The notes under the pieces: generated by a model
Databases searched by the model: none
Seen by the model: only the letters and a program-made list of their open reading frames with translations
Told to the model about the DNA's origin: nothing
NCBI GenBank assembly: GCA_027622555.1
Contig: JAQBYJ010000008.1
Span: 1 to 64,000, forward strand
Source: Verrucomicrobiota bacterium
GTDB lineage: Bacteria > Verrucomicrobiota > Verrucomicrobiia > Opitutales > UBA2995
DNA length: 64,000 nt
Reading direction: 5' to 3'
Position numbers and translations under genes: made by a program
In this document: positions 33,244-43,947 of the stretch, piece after piece
How positions within the stretch are numbered: the first letter of the stretch is position 1
How the letters are laid out: the number at the start of each line of letters is the position of its first letter

Positions 33244-34398
33244 CTAGCAAACCGCAGTTTTTTGCAGTTGGACAGAAAATTGAGCACCTTTTTCAGGAAG
33301 ATTCTCGGCATAGATGTCTCCACCATGAGCAGCCATTACTTTTTTGCAGATATTCAGACCAAGGCCAGTACTGCTTTCGCCACCCGTTGGCTGAACGGAA
33401 GTCTTTGAAAAACTTCCGAAGAGCTTGTCAAACTCATCCTCTGGAACACCTGGGCCTTCATCAGCCACCCGGAAAAATACCCAATTATTGTCGCTTTCCA
33501 GGATAACCCGGATAGTCGTCCCAGGCTGAGAAAATTTAATAGCGTTGCTCAACAGGTTATCCATAACCCTACGCACTTGACGCTTATCACAGTTAACCAG
33601 TTTTGGAATTTCTTTTTCGATAAACTCAATTGAGATGTCTTTTTTCTCGGCTGTCACACGGTAGAGATTGATCGAGGTCTTTACGACCTGGTAGAGGTCC
33701 ACCTCGGCGATTTCGACATTGAGTTGCCCGGTTTCTATCAGAGCCACATCGAAGAGATCATTGACCAGGGCGAGCATCGATTCGGAAGCTTCGAAAATGC
33801 TTGAAGCCATTTCAGCTTGGGTAGCGCTAAGCGCGCCAAATTTCCCGGAAGCAAGAAAGTGTGAAAGCCCATTGATGGATACCAAGGGATTTCTCAAATC
33901 GTGCGAAGCAATACCAAGGAACTTCGACTTCTCGGAGTTGGCCTGGGTGAGGGCTTGAATAAAGGTGGTATGCTGCTGGAGGAGACTCCGCACTTTTAAA
34001 TGGGTTTCAATCCGCGCCATCGCTTCCTTGATCCGGTAGGGCTTGGCGATGTAATCAGAAGCGCCTTCGGAGAAAGCTTGCAGAATCGAGTCAGGATCGG
34101 TTTTGCCTGTCATGAAGATGATAGCCACGTTCTGACAGTCGGGCATTTCCTTTAGGATCTGACAGGTTTCCAGCCCATCCATGCCTTCCATCATGATATC
34201 GAGCAGGATGAGATCCGGCTTAACCGACTCGATCATTGAAATACCTTCTTCTCCGCTGGCGGCGCTGAACACTTTGAAGCCATTGCGTTCAAGAACCTTT
34301 GATATGAGTTTTCGATCAAGGGGACTGTCGTCGATGACAAGGATCACCTTGTTGGAAATATCAATGGAATCGTCAGTAATCATAGAAAGAGCTGCCAT
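33244..34398 (-). CDS. hybrid response regulator / histidine kinase
   Basis: A 384-residue soluble signalling protein. It has an N-terminal receiver (about 15-135) with VIDDSP, phospho-acceptor Asp67 (LLDIMM) and Lys119. A short coiled linker leads to the dimerisation His166 (SHDLRNPL) and an ATPase domain with NLLSNAIKF, DEGPGVPEDEF and STGLGLNICKK. There is no membrane or ligand domain. The receiver-first order means it is likely itself controlled by another kinase. It sits directly upstream of the SMP-30 gene. A DNA-binding partner is not visible. Confidence 0.87.
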   Translation of the reverse strand: MAALSMITDDSIDISNKVILVIDDSPLDRKLISKVLERNGFKVFSAASGEEGISMIESVKPDLILLDIMMEGMDGLETCQILKEMPDCQNVAIIFMTGKTDPDSILQAFSEGASDYIAKPYRIKEAMARIETHLKVRSLLQQHTTFIQALTQANSEKSKFLGIASHDLRNPLVSINGLSHFLASGKFGALSATQAEMASSIFEASESMLALVNDLFDVALIETGQLNVEIAEVDLYQVVKTSINLYRVTAEKKDISIEFIEKEIPKLVNCDKRQVRRVMDNLLSNAIKFSQPGTTIRVILESDNNWVFFRVADEGPGVPEDEFDKLFGSFSKTSVQPTGGESSTGLGLNICKKVMAAHGGDIYAENLPEKGAQFSVQLQKTAVC

Positions 34399-34559
34399 CC
34401 AGAGTGAATAGCAGATAAGTTAGAGATCCGCTAATTTCCAAAAAATACTCCCCATATTCGCTCCAAAAGGTAGCGGACAGGCGAATTTTACACTCATTAT
34501 ACGCAGATCAGGGCCAACTCAGGCTTCATGGCCTTTCATCTGCCTCAAAATTCAGGCGA

Positions 34560-35321
34560 TTAACCTACGGTTCCAAATATCTTTTTAACGGACGCAACCG
34601 CGTAGTCACGGTTCATTTGGGCAATAAAATCGAGGGTGATGCCTTTTGGACAAACCGCCTGACACTCGCCGTAATTGGTGCAACTTCCGAAGCCTGCCTC
34701 ATCCATGGCAGTTACCATCCCAAGTACTCGACTATCTTTCTCCGCCTTACCCTGAGGTAGACTATTTAGCTGAGAGGACTTGGCCGCCGTGAAAAGCATG
34801 GCCGAGGCGTTTTTACAAGCGGCTACGCAAGCACCACAGCCAATACAAGCTGCAGCATCCATGGCGTATTCTGCCACCTCTTTTTGAATGGGGATCGCAT
34901 TCCCATCAGGGGCGCTTCCGGTACGAACGGTTATAAAACCACCGGCTTGCTGGATCCTATCCATGAGCGAACGATCAACCACCAGATCGTGCAAAACTGG
35001 AAACGGTTTAGCCCGCCACGGTTCGACGGTGATGGTTTCTCCATCGTTGAAATGACGCATATGCAACTGGCATACCGTTGTCATTCGCTCGGGACCATGC
35101 GGAATGCCGTTAATGGTCAGGGAACACATTCCACAGATGCCTTCGCGACAGTCGTGGTCGAAAGCAACCGGCTCGTCACCCTTCTCTATAATATCCTCAT
35201 TGAGCAGGTCGAGCATCTCCAAAAACGAAGAATCGGATGATACGTCGTCCATCTTGTAATCCACTAACTTGCCGGTGGCGTTTGCGCCGTCCTGTCTCCA
35301 AATGCGTAAAGTCAATTTCAT
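34560..35321 (-). CDS. sdhB: succinate dehydrogenase iron-sulfur subunit
   Basis: A 253-residue subunit passing electrons from SdhA to the membrane quinone site. The [2Fe-2S] ligands are in [10 protein letters not shown] plus a later Cys, the [4Fe-4S] ligands in [11 protein letters not shown], and the [3Fe-4S]/4Fe ligands in C-TNYGEC-AVCPKGI. The form with longer linkers matches the Wolinella/Bacteroidetes non-classical branch. It is last in sdhC-sdhA-sdhB, 15 bases after sdhA. Confidence 0.95.
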   Translation of the reverse strand: MKLTLRIWRQDGANATGKLVDYKMDDVSSDSSFLEMLDLLNEDIIEKGDEPVAFDHDCREGICGMCSLTINGIPHGPERMTTVCQLHMRHFNDGETITVEPWRAKPFPVLHDLVVDRSLMDRIQQAGGFITVRTGSAPDGNAIPIQKEVAEYAMDAAACIGCGACVAACKNASAMLFTAAKSSQLNSLPQGKAEKDSRVLGMVTAMDEAGFGSCTNYGECQAVCPKGITLDFIAQMNRDYAVASVKKIFGTVG

Positions 35322-35336
35322 GAAAATGATCTCCGA

Positions 35337-37271
35337 TTACTTATAACTCCTTGTGGCCATTTTTACTGATTGATAAACCAGTTCTTCCTTGTGCTTAACC
35401 GGGGCGGTTTCGATACCCTTGTGCTCCCAGACAGAGGCGTGCGAAAAATTCCCGTCGTCACGTTTCGCTTCACCTTCCTCAGTCTGGTGTTCAACGCGGA
35501 AATGACCGCCACAGGATTCGTTGCGATCGAGGGCATCGTGACACATGAGCTCAGCGAACTCCAAGTGGTCAGCGACGCGGCCGGCACGTTCGAGTTCGAT
35601 GTTCAATTTCTCACCGCTGCCAGGAATACGAACATTACTCCAAAATTCCTGCCGGAGTTCCGGAATTAATTGCAGTGCCTTTTTGAGGCCTTCTTCACAG
35701 CGAGCCATGCCACAATATTCCCACATGATACGTCCCAGCTCCATATGGATGGAACGAGCTGACCGCTTCCCTTGAATACCGAGCATTGTTTGAACTCGAT
35801 CTTGAACGGCTGCTTTAGCTTCCCTGAAGGCGGGACCATCGGGGTCGGGAGCACCTGCGCCGACCTGGGCGAGGTAATTGCCAATCGTATAAGGCGCAAC
35901 AAAGTATCCGTCGGCCAAACCTTGCATGAGGGCACTGGCGCCCAATCGGTTTGCGCCATGATCAGAGAAGTTTGCCTCACCGAGGACAAAGAGACCTTCG
36001 AGGTTACTCATCAAATTGTAGTCCACCCAGAGGCCGCCCATGGTATAGTGCGGGGCGGGATAAATCATCATGGGTGTTTCATAGCCACTGTCACCTGAGA
36101 TACGCTGATACATATCAAACAGGTTCCCGTAACGCTCCGCGATGGCGGATTGGCCAAGGCGTTCAATCGCGTCTTCAAAATCCAAATACACTCCAAATCC
36201 CGTGTGGGAGATCCCCCTGCCCTCGTCGCAGGCTTCCTTAGCCGAGCGACTGGAAATATCGCGCGGAGCAAGGTTTCCAAAACTCGGGTATTTGCGTTCA
36301 AGGTAATAATCTCGATCCGCCTTAGCCACATCCCGTGGATGGATTTCTTTTTTGCGAAGCCGTTCAGCAACCTTGGGGTCTTTCGGTACCCATACCCGAC
36401 CGTCGTTACGAAGAGACTCGGACATCAAAGTCAGTTTCGACTGATGATCTCCTTCCTGCGGAATACAGGTCGGGTGAATTTGAGTGTAGCAAGGATTGGC
36501 GAACCCGGCCCCTTTTTTGTATGAACGGTATGCACCCGTGACGTTTACTCCGGCGGCGCAGGTCGAAAGAAAGAAAACGGTGCTGTATCCACCAGTGGCG
36601 AGCACAACGGCATCCGCGCTCCAGGACTCGATCTCACCGTTAACAAGATTGCGCGTAATAATGCCCTTTGCATGACCGTCCACAAGAACAGGCTCCAACA
36701 TTTCGTGGCGGTTATACATTTGTACCTGACCGCGAGCGATCTGAGCATTCAAGGCGGAATAGGCACCGAGCAATAGCTGCTGACCTGTTTGACCCCGAGC
36801 ATAGAAAGTACGTGAAACCTGAGCTCCGCCAAACGAGCGGTTGGCTAATAAGCCACCGTATTCGCGGGCAAACGGCACTCCCTGGGCAACACATTGGTCT
36901 ATGATATTTCCACTGACTTCGGCCAAGCGGTATACATTAGCTTCCCGGGACCGGAAATCGCCCCCCTTGATTGTGTCATAAAACAGACGATACACGCTGT
37001 CACCGTCGTTCTGGTAATTCTTGGAGGCGTTAATACCTCCCTGGGCGGCAATCGAGTGCGCCCTGCGTGGACTGTCCTGATAACAGAAACATTTTACGTT
37101 GTAACCAAGCTCACCGAGAGTCGCCGACAGTGAACCACCGGCCAATCCGGAACCCACAACGATAATATTGTATTTTCTTTTGTTTGCTGGATTTACCAGC
37201 TTGCTGCTGAACTTGTGGTTCCGCCACTTATCTTCGAGAGGACCTTCTGGGATTTTCGCGTTTAAATTCAT
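35337..37271 (-). CDS. sdhA: succinate dehydrogenase flavoprotein subunit
   Basis: A 644-residue FAD enzyme oxidising succinate to fumarate. Visible are the dinucleotide fold [19 protein letters not shown], the [10 protein letters not shown] block with the His that links FAD covalently, the catalytic-region HPTCIPQ, the [10 protein letters not shown] stretch and [11 protein letters not shown]. The long form resembles the FrdA/SdhA of Wolinella and Bacteroidetes. It is the middle gene of sdhCAB, 25 bases after sdhC. Confidence 0.95.
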   Translation of the reverse strand: MNLNAKIPEGPLEDKWRNHKFSSKLVNPANKRKYNIIVVGSGLAGGSLSATLGELGYNVKCFCYQDSPRRAHSIAAQGGINASKNYQNDGDSVYRLFYDTIKGGDFRSREANVYRLAEVSGNIIDQCVAQGVPFAREYGGLLANRSFGGAQVSRTFYARGQTGQQLLLGAYSALNAQIARGQVQMYNRHEMLEPVLVDGHAKGIITRNLVNGEIESWSADAVVLATGGYSTVFFLSTCAAGVNVTGAYRSYKKGAGFANPCYTQIHPTCIPQEGDHQSKLTLMSESLRNDGRVWVPKDPKVAERLRKKEIHPRDVAKADRDYYLERKYPSFGNLAPRDISSRSAKEACDEGRGISHTGFGVYLDFEDAIERLGQSAIAERYGNLFDMYQRISGDSGYETPMMIYPAPHYTMGGLWVDYNLMSNLEGLFVLGEANFSDHGANRLGASALMQGLADGYFVAPYTIGNYLAQVGAGAPDPDGPAFREAKAAVQDRVQTMLGIQGKRSARSIHMELGRIMWEYCGMARCEEGLKKALQLIPELRQEFWSNVRIPGSGEKLNIELERAGRVADHLEFAELMCHDALDRNESCGGHFRVEHQTEEGEAKRDDGNFSHASVWEHKGIETAPVKHKEELVYQSVKMATRSYK

Positions 37272-37296
37272 GACCTAAATAGTTCTCGGTTACAGG

Positions 37297-38055
37297 TTAT
37301 ACGGATGCTTGGACGAACCCGAACCAAATGCACAAGGGGATGGAAGCGTATCCCAGAAAGGTTACCAAGCCATACGCTTTGGCGAACTTGTCCAAGCGGT
37401 ACCGCCAGACCTCGTTGCGCAAACCAAGGGATTGGAACATACTACTGACACCGTGTGAAAGGTGCATGCAAAGAAGGAAGGTGCCAATAAGGTAGAATAT
37501 CGAAATCAACGGGTATGAGAACCCGGCAACCATCATATCGTGCAGATTGTGAACCATTAGTGGTTTACCAAACGCATCAATGACCGTTTGCCCGTTTTTA
37601 ATCAATAGTACCTCGGCCGGATATTCGGTGCCATCACTGGTAAGAATCGAATGATAGTATTCATGACCTGGCACCGCCCTGACGGTGTAGTGCAGTAAAT
37701 GAAAAATCAGAAAGACCAGTATGATCAATCCCGACAGGATCATCGTACGCGATGCGAGGGAGGCTTGGACCGTTGCGTTTACTTCATAATCCTGAGGACG
37801 CGCTTTTTTGTTCTGAATTTTTAGCGTAATGGCGGCCCAAATATGTGCGGCAACGCAAAACAGAAGAAAAAGCCTGACAACCCAAAGCAACCCATAGGGT
37901 AAATGCTGGAGTTTATACCCATAGGCGTTGATGAGGTAAGGGTCTCCAAAAACCTGGAGGTTTCCAAGCATGTGTCCCAAAACAAACAGGGAAAGCACCA
38001 GCCCGGATAATGCCATGATATATTTCTTACCTAATGAAGAAGCAAGTAAGCCCAT
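37297..38055 (-). CDS. sdhC: succinate dehydrogenase cytochrome b subunit (five-helix, type B)
   Basis: A 252-residue membrane anchor with about five transmembrane segments and haem-ligand histidines, including those in LFVLGHMLGN, FCVAAHIWAA and LIFHLLHYTVR. This single-chain, two-haem anchor replaces separate SdhC and SdhD. A polar loop of about 35 residues between helices (around 130-165, EYYHSILTSDGTEYP) is longer than usual. It is the first gene of the operon. Confidence 0.92.
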   Translation of the reverse strand: MGLLASSLGKKYIMALSGLVLSLFVLGHMLGNLQVFGDPYLINAYGYKLQHLPYGLLWVVRLFLLFCVAAHIWAAITLKIQNKKARPQDYEVNATVQASLASRTMILSGLIILVFLIFHLLHYTVRAVPGHEYYHSILTSDGTEYPAEVLLIKNGQTVIDAFGKPLMVHNLHDMMVAGFSYPLISIFYLIGTFLLCMHLSHGVSSMFQSLGLRNEVWRYRLDKFAKAYGLVTFLGYASIPLCIWFGFVQASV

Positions 38056-38194
38056 AAAAAAAGAAACTTTAGAATTTGTTGGCCAGAAGCTGTCAGAGCC
38101 TTTCGGAAAGTAAAGTCCCGCGCGGTAAGTCGGGATTTAAGAGCGGTATTATTAGCAACGCTTTAGGTCACTATAAAATTACGAGCCTTACTTC

Positions 38195-39232
38195 TTATCC
38201 TTGTTCGGGCGAAGTAATGACTGGTTCCCAGATATCGGGCGATGGATCCCTGCCCGTTTCCTGCTTGAGGAAATTCCAAAAGAATTCCTCTTCAGACTGC
38301 CCCCGTTGATGCAAAGTTGTAAGAATCTTTTCTTCCTGTCTTGGAAGAAGCTGAAGTAAATTCATTTTCCAGACACCCTGATCGCGCGAAAACTCGAGTC
38401 GCTCGTCCGGGATGATACTGTTCACGATGATATCTGCAATGGCTTCATTCCCCCCCGGGAGTAAATCTATGTAATCGATTCGCACTTCTGGCTTATCACC
38501 CACAAAAAACCATCCCTGAAGAACCGCCTGCTTAAATAAACTCATTTCGGTCATTTCAGTGAGCTGTTCACGATCTTTGATATGCCGTAAAGCCAGGACC
38601 TGAAAACGGTCGATAGGCTTGAGCTTTTCGATAACTTCACGATCAGCCGTCAATGCGAGGTTTTTTAGATCAGTAAAATAGTTCCAGGTATTTTCATCGG
38701 CCAGTGCCAGGACGGTTTCAAAGTCGTATTTTTTGAGGGCATTCAATACGCCGTAGAATGTTTTCTCTACGAGTATTTCGGGGCCGAGAACTTCTGGATC
38801 TTCCTTTACTTTCTCTCTGGTTGGCAGTGGAACGGGCCTGGTGGGGTTGGTTTCCTTTCGATCCACAATCTCGGTCGGTACCCTAGGCAATGCTCTGAGT
38901 GGAGCGGCATCAATATATTCATAGAGAAAGGCAACGTTTTGGCGGAATCCTCTGGGCGCATTTTTGAAAGCGGATAGCCAAAAAACCGTGACAAGTAGGG
39001 TCGAAAAACAGAACGCCAAAGTAGCGATCCAGGCCCGCCTCTCCAATTGCAACCACACAACGAGTGAAACGACCCAGGCAAAAATTAAATCAATGAGGAC
39101 CCTGACAAAAAAGGGCTTCGCATAAGCCCACCCAGCTTCTTCAAAATAGGATAGACCCAACCATACCTTTGGAATGGCGAGAACTCCAAAGAGAACTGAA
39201 CCAATGAAGAAAGGTATTATTAAGCATTTCAT
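38195..39232 (-). CDS. uncharacterised membrane protein with C-terminal soluble domain
   Basis: I do not recognise this protein. From the ATG at 39232 (MKCLIIPFFIG) it has three hydrophobic segments in the first 95 residues. A Pro-rich linker and an alpha/beta soluble domain of about 200 residues follow (for example VLNALKKYDFETVLALADE and GWFFVGDKPEVRIDYID), resembling a structural or stress-like fold. The start at 39271 adds 13 residues without function. It is upstream of sdhCAB on the same strand by about 140 bases, so partial cotranscription is possible. Confidence 0.65.
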   Translation of the reverse strand: MKCLIIPFFIGSVLFGVLAIPKVWLGLSYFEEAGWAYAKPFFVRVLIDLIFAWVVSLVVWLQLERRAWIATLAFCFSTLLVTVFWLSAFKNAPRGFRQNVAFLYEYIDAAPLRALPRVPTEIVDRKETNPTRPVPLPTREKVKEDPEVLGPEILVEKTFYGVLNALKKYDFETVLALADENTWNYFTDLKNLALTADREVIEKLKPIDRFQVLALRHIKDREQLTEMTEMSLFKQAVLQGWFFVGDKPEVRIDYIDLLPGGNEAIADIIVNSIIPDERLEFSRDQGVWKMNLLQLLPRQEEKILTTLHQRGQSEEEFFWNFLKQETGRDPSPDIWEPVITSPEQG

Positions 39233-39511
39233 CAATCGACTATTAAATACTAAGACTGAGAAGTTGTGCAAACATTCAATATTAGAAGCGGATAAATAGA
39301 AAAGCCTTCCTCTAGTTGAGAGTTGCTATATTTTTTCAGAACGCAGCGGGTTAAAGCCTGGATGCTTAACCCATCAAAAGGACTTGCTATCTTGGATCGC
39401 CAAAGAGGCATTCTGCGAGGTCTGGTCCACTACCCGGACATACGTTTACTCCAAGGAATTAATATTCAACCACAGGGTTTGTGATTCAGCCCGGTGTTCT
39501 AAATTAGAAAA

Positions 39512-40087
39512 CTACTCAGGGATTACGATTTTTTGCCCGACCTTTAGGTAGCGTGGCTGCACGCTTGGATTGGCAGATTGCAGCTTGCTTAAGCTAATCC
39601 CAAATTGAGCTGCTACCTTCCCAAGAGTATCGCCAGACTGAATGACATATTCAGTTCCTCCTGGTGGGACTGAAGAGGGGGTTTGAGGAGTTGAGCTTGA
39701 AACAGAGGATGAATTCGAAACGGGAGCTGACTTGATTGGGACCCCACTTTTTAGCCTATCTTCAAGCTCAGCGATCTTTATGGTATCTGCACGGCTTTGG
39801 GTACGAACTTTCGTGAGCTGTTCCGCAATTTGGGTGAAAGCGCCTTGAGTGGAAGTCGCAAAATCGTCAACGTACGCTTTTGCGACATATTTCTTGGAAA
39901 GTCCTGACATTTCTTCCTGCAATCCAGCGACGCTTTCGCTGATTACTGAATTCGCATCCTTCATTATGGCAATTTCATCTATCTGAGATGTCTTTTGAAA
40001 AGCCACAAATCCAAGAATCAAACCTGCGATTCCAAATACCAAGGCCGCGATCGCAATGAACGGGGTTGCTTTAGCCATATTTTCCAT
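39512..40087 (-). CDS. membrane-anchored LysM-domain protein
   Basis: A 191-residue protein. It has an N-terminal transmembrane helix (about 8-30), a coiled-coil-like segment (about 35-110, rich in Glu/Lys/Gln), a Ser/Pro-rich linker and a C-terminal LysM domain (about 145-191). The LysM domain carries YVIQSGDTLGKVAAQFGI, the N-P motif ANPSVQPRYL and VGQKIVIP. LysM binds peptidoglycan, so the protein likely bridges the inner membrane and the wall. It is alone, downstream of tRNA-Pro on the same strand. Confidence 0.8.
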   Translation of the reverse strand: MENMAKATPFIAIAALVFGIAGLILGFVAFQKTSQIDEIAIMKDANSVISESVAGLQEEMSGLSKKYVAKAYVDDFATSTQGAFTQIAEQLTKVRTQSRADTIKIAELEDRLKSGVPIKSAPVSNSSSVSSSTPQTPSSVPPGGTEYVIQSGDTLGKVAAQFGISLSKLQSANPSVQPRYLKVGQKIVIPE

Positions 40088-40210
40088 TTCGCAACTAAAG
40101 AGGGATTTGTTGCGAAATTCAAGCAGCGAGTGTGGGCATTCTTCATCAAAATCAAGTGGCCAGTGTGAATCGGGGAAAACGTGCCAAAAAGACCTTTAAG
40201 TCCGCCCAAG

Positions 40211-40236
40211 AAAAAGCCTCCGCCCATAGTGGAGGC
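40211..40236 (-). terminator. rho-independent terminator of tRNA-Pro
   Basis: On the minus strand GCCTCC-ACTATGGGC-GGAGGC is followed by TTTTT. It lies 27 bases beyond the tRNA 3' end. Confidence 0.75.
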
Positions 40237-40262
40237 ACTTTCAAATCCTGGATTTCTTAAAA

Positions 40263-40340
40263 TGGTCGGGGTGGACGGATTCGAACCGCCGACTTCCTGC
40301 TCCCAAAGCAGGCGCTCTAGCCAGACTGAACTACACCCCG
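40263..40340 (-). tRNA. tRNA-Pro(TGG)
   Basis: Read in reverse, CGGGGTG pairs with CACCCCG to form the acceptor stem. The T-arm has GGTTCGAATCC, and the anticodon stem CCTGC/GCAGG holds loop TTTGGGA with anticodon TGG. CCA is encoded. It reads CCN proline codons. Confidence 0.96.
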
Positions 40341-40427
40341 ATACAAAAGAGGGCGTAATCACACGGCTTTTGTCGTTATTGTCAAACGGTTATTTATACC
40401 AAATCAGAAGCCCATTTTCGCCACCGC

Positions 40428-40979
40428 TTAGGTCAATTGGCCGTAGCCTGGAAGTCCATCAATGCTCGTATGATTCTTCTCTTCTCGGTAGGCAGCGACT
40501 CCTTCGGGACCCTTATTCGTTGCCCATTTATCAAGCAGGTCGCGATGTCCGACAAATTCAAAGAAGGGGACAGAATATCCACAAGACACAGAAGCTCTTT
40601 GAATGTTTACATGAATGATAGAGCGAAGGCCCGGATTTGCCGGTAGTTGGTTTGAATACTTTTCGAAATCCGCATGACCAGGAAGTATGACCGTGCCACG
40701 ACCATGAAGCCGCATAATACGAGGAGGACCTTCGAAGGAGCAAAGCATGATGAGGATCCGTCCATTTTCATGGAGATGGGCAATTGTTTCATTCCCACTA
40801 CCGGTATAATCAGCGTATACAAATGTGTCCTGATCGAGGAAAGTAAAACAATCACCACCTTTGGGTGAACAATTGATGTGGCCACTTATACCTGATGGAG
40901 CAGTGGACACAAAAAACAGTTTTTGAGCCAATGCCCATTCAATGTGCTTGTCGGTCAATGTTTCAAGTAGATCTCCCAT
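40428..40979 (-). CDS. pyridoxamine 5'-phosphate oxidase-like FMN-binding protein
   Basis: A 183-residue split-barrel flavin protein. FFVSTAPSGISGHINCSPKG is the family N-terminal block. The FVYADYTGSGNETIAHL segment supplies the FMN phosphate site, and a Cys-Ser-Phe strand follows. It is related to general-stress or flavin-reductase PNPOx-like proteins and is not the vitamin B6 synthesis enzyme PdxH. It is divergent from the TPR operon, with the promoters in a region of about 95 bases. Confidence 0.78.
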   Translation of the reverse strand: MGDLLETLTDKHIEWALAQKLFFVSTAPSGISGHINCSPKGGDCFTFLDQDTFVYADYTGSGNETIAHLHENGRILIMLCSFEGPPRIMRLHGRGTVILPGHADFEKYSNQLPANPGLRSIIHVNIQRASVSCGYSVPFFEFVGHRDLLDKWATNKGPEGVAAYREEKNHTSIDGLPGYGQLT

Positions 40980-41073
40980 AAAGAAATGGCATAGCCCAAG
41001 TTATATTCAAAGAAAAGCACAACATTGGATTGCCTTGGTTGGAGTTAAATTTTATGGATTTTCTTTCTCTCAG

Positions 41074-43947
41074 ATGTCTTCCGTTCATCTTAATCAATTG
41101 GTCCATCGCAGCCTCAGCTTATTAATAGGCCTGTGGATAGCTCAAGTTGAAGCCAGGGCACAACAGTCATTGGAGGGCCTGACATTTCAGAATGCATTGA
41201 ATGTTTGTATTGAGGCGGTGAGCTCAGGGGATCTTGAGATAGCAGCGGCGGCATTTCAAAGTTTGGAGGAAACCTTCGGGAACGAGGACGAGTACCTGCA
41301 AGATGCGGCTCAAAAAAAGATACTTCCGCTCAAAGGGTTAGCAGAACTTGGCGCCGGTCAATTCGTAGAGGCGTCACAAACCCTGGAAAGACTCCGAACT
41401 TCACACTCTCAAGTTCTCCAAAGTAACGCTTCCCTACTCTATGGATTGGCTCAAGCACATCGTGGGGCTGGAGACCTTGGAAAAGCCAGAGAAGTACTCC
41501 TGCTTTATGTATCCCAATTCTCAGGAACCTTTGAAGCATCTCTCGCCTTTCTGGAACGCGCGGATCTGTTCTTTTTAGAAAACAGCGTAGAAGAGGGCCT
41601 AGAAGCTATCGACCTATTCGTCGCTTCAAATGCGCCGGAATCCCTAAAAATGCAGGGTACCCTTAAAGCTGTTCAGGCCTGCCTGACAGACAACCGGATA
41701 GCCGAAGCTACTGAGAGAATGCTAAAGGCAAACTGGTCGATAACTACAATGCCCGAACTGGCGCACTTGGCATTCTTAGCTCTTCGCTGTGGGGAACATG
41801 CTATGGCGACCGGGAATTATCCCGCCGCTCTTAAGCTCTTCCAACTGGTTCCACCGAAATCACAACTCCTTCGCATGCAAACGGAAAAGTTAGCCGACCT
41901 TTCCAAACGCCTGGCAAGCCGGTCAGGCAGATCGCTTACAGCAAGAAATCGGCATCAGCAAACTTATCTACTGGGATTACATAGACAACTGTCCCAACAA
42001 CTGGAAGCCTTGGAAAGCTCGGAAGATTACACTCCATCTTTCTACCTTCATTACGGACAATCTCTATTATTCGATGCTCAGTTTTACAAAGCGTGGTTGG
42101 TGTTTGAGTACATCGCGCTAAAAGAAGCGTATCCACCACAAGTAAGAGAGGAGGCACATTACCGCTGGGTGGTTTGCGCCCATCAACTGGAAGAGTGGGA
42201 AGAAGCGTTAACTATCGCCCGAAACTTCGTGGACCGATACCCAGAATCCTCATTAGCTCCGCAGGCGCTTTACCTCATTGCCAAGGCTCACCTGGAGCAG
42301 CGAAGATATCCGGAAAGCATAGAAGTACTGAGCGATTTAATTGAGCGATTTCCCGACAACCCGCTTCATGGTCGCTGGTTGTTTACCCGAGGATTTAATC
42401 AAGTCGTTCTGGAAGATTACGTAGCAGCCCGAGAAGATTTCAGATCTTATTCAACAAAGCATCCCCAAGGTCCCCTTCTCATAAACGCGAACCTGTGGAC
42501 CGCGCTCACTCATTTCTTTGAGAAGAATTATTCTGTATGTATTGAGCAGCTGACCATCCTGTTGGAAATGGATAAACGGCAGCCTTTGTATCCGGAAGTT
42601 TTGTACAGACTGGCTTCGGCGCAGTATTCCGCGAGGGAATATGATTCGGCACTGCTTGCTATTGACGACTACCTTTCGAATTTCGAAAGACATCAGCGTG
42701 TAAATGAAGCCAGAGTTTTGAAGGGAGATATTTCCATGGGTAATGGAGTGCTCGATGCCGCAATTGGGTCGTTCAACCTGGTAACTCCAGATTCACCGGA
42801 CCTTTTTCTATATAGCGTTTTTCAAATTGGAAAAATTCTGCGTGCTCAGGAGGAATACGAACAACTGGTCAGTCACTTCGATGTCTTTCTCAATAATACG
42901 AATGCCCCCCGCATACGCGTAAGTGAAGCCCTTTACTGGCTCGGTTGGGCCTACCAGCAACAAGGCAAGGTTGACAAAGCCTTCCCCGTTTTTGAAGAGG
43001 CATTAAATACCTACGGGGATGATCCTAATGCAGGAGAAACCCAATCGATACTCAAGGCTTTGGAGCAGTTGAAAAACAGACAAGGCGCACCGATTAATCA
43101 GACCCATAGCCAACTGGCGAAATCTACTGATTTTAAAACGTGGTTAGCAAATGAGATCGCCTCAGCAAAATCAAAGAATGCCCCGACCTATCTTTCCCGA
43201 CTTGTTTTATACTATAACAATCGTTACTCGAACGATACTCCGCAGCCTTATCCTCTGCTAGAGCTGGCGGACCTGGCACCTAAAGAGAAACTTGACCCGG
43301 AAGTCCTCGGAAAAATCGGATTAGAATTCATAAACCATAACGATACAAGAGGCGGAATTTATTGTAATTATTTGATTGAAGCCTTCCCGACATCGAACGC
43401 TCGGGCCATGGGATATCTGGGCTTGGCACGCATCGCATCAACAGAAGGCGAGTATGACCAAGCCAGGATTTGGCTTAACAAGTCAGAGGCTCAAGTTCCA
43501 GTTCACCCGCATATGAATGAGTCCAAACTCCTGCTGGGGAGTATTCTTACCTCGCTTCGAGAATACGATTTGTCCATCGATACCTACGAAACCCTTCTCC
43601 GATTAAAATCGGCTCGAGGTCGACCCCATGCGGTGGCTCTCAACGGAATCGCCCGGGTTCACCAAAACTTGGGTGAATCCGACAAAGCAGTGGCTTACTA
43701 CCAACGGATTTATAACATGTATCGGGCCTATCCGGACCTGGTTGCTTCGGCTTACTGGGCGAGTGCCACTTTATTTGAATCGATGGATCGCATTCCTGAA
43801 GCCGTGAAAACACTTCAGGAAATGCTGAATCAGGATCAACTGTCGCCATTCCCTGAATGGGAGAACGCGCAACAAAAATTGCCCGAGCTCATCCCATTAT
43901 TACCGGTTGGGGTGAAAGCATCGGAAGAAGGGAGTCCTAATGAATAG
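41074..43947 (+). CDS. large exported TPR-repeat protein
   Basis: A protein of about 957 residues from the ATG at 41074, which gives a signal peptide (LVHRSLSLLIGLWIAQVEARAQ). A longer frame from 40942 would overlap the divergent gene and bury the signal. The rest is almost wholly helical TPR-like repeats, for example GDLGKAREVLLLYVSQFSG, QRRYPESIEVLSDLIERFPD and QGKVDKAFPVFEEALNTYG. It resembles the BamD/YbgF type of envelope scaffold. It overlaps the next gene by 8 bases and heads a three-gene operon with an ExbB/TolQ-type gene, suggesting a large envelope complex. Confidence 0.8.
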   Translation: MSSVHLNQLVHRSLSLLIGLWIAQVEARAQQSLEGLTFQNALNVCIEAVSSGDLEIAAAAFQSLEETFGNEDEYLQDAAQKKILPLKGLAELGAGQFVEASQTLERLRTSHSQVLQSNASLLYGLAQAHRGAGDLGKAREVLLLYVSQFSGTFEASLAFLERADLFFLENSVEEGLEAIDLFVASNAPESLKMQGTLKAVQACLTDNRIAEATERMLKANWSITTMPELAHLAFLALRCGEHAMATGNYPAALKLFQLVPPKSQLLRMQTEKLADLSKRLASRSGRSLTARNRHQQTYLLGLHRQLSQQLEALESSEDYTPSFYLHYGQSLLFDAQFYKAWLVFEYIALKEAYPPQVREEAHYRWVVCAHQLEEWEEALTIARNFVDRYPESSLAPQALYLIAKAHLEQRRYPESIEVLSDLIERFPDNPLHGRWLFTRGFNQVVLEDYVAAREDFRSYSTKHPQGPLLINANLWTALTHFFEKNYSVCIEQLTILLEMDKRQPLYPEVLYRLASAQYSAREYDSALLAIDDYLSNFERHQRVNEARVLKGDISMGNGVLDAAIGSFNLVTPDSPDLFLYSVFQIGKILRAQEEYEQLVSHFDVFLNNTNAPRIRVSEALYWLGWAYQQQGKVDKAFPVFEEALNTYGDDPNAGETQSILKALEQLKNRQGAPINQTHSQLAKSTDFKTWLANEIASAKSKNAPTYLSRLVLYYNNRYSNDTPQPYPLLELADLAPKEKLDPEVLGKIGLEFINHNDTRGGIYCNYLIEAFPTSNARAMGYLGLARIASTEGEYDQARIWLNKSEAQVPVHPHMNESKLLLGSILTSLREYDLSIDTYETLLRLKSARGRPHAVALNGIARVHQNLGESDKAVAYYQRIYNMYRAYPDLVASAYWASATLFESMDRIPEAVKTLQEMLNQDQLSPFPEWENAQQKLPELIPLLPVGVKASEEGSPNE

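Noticed and set aside
40942-41073. Longer start for the large TPR protein
   Set aside because: It overlaps the divergent PNPOx-like gene and puts 44 unrelated residues before an evident signal peptide that begins at 41074.
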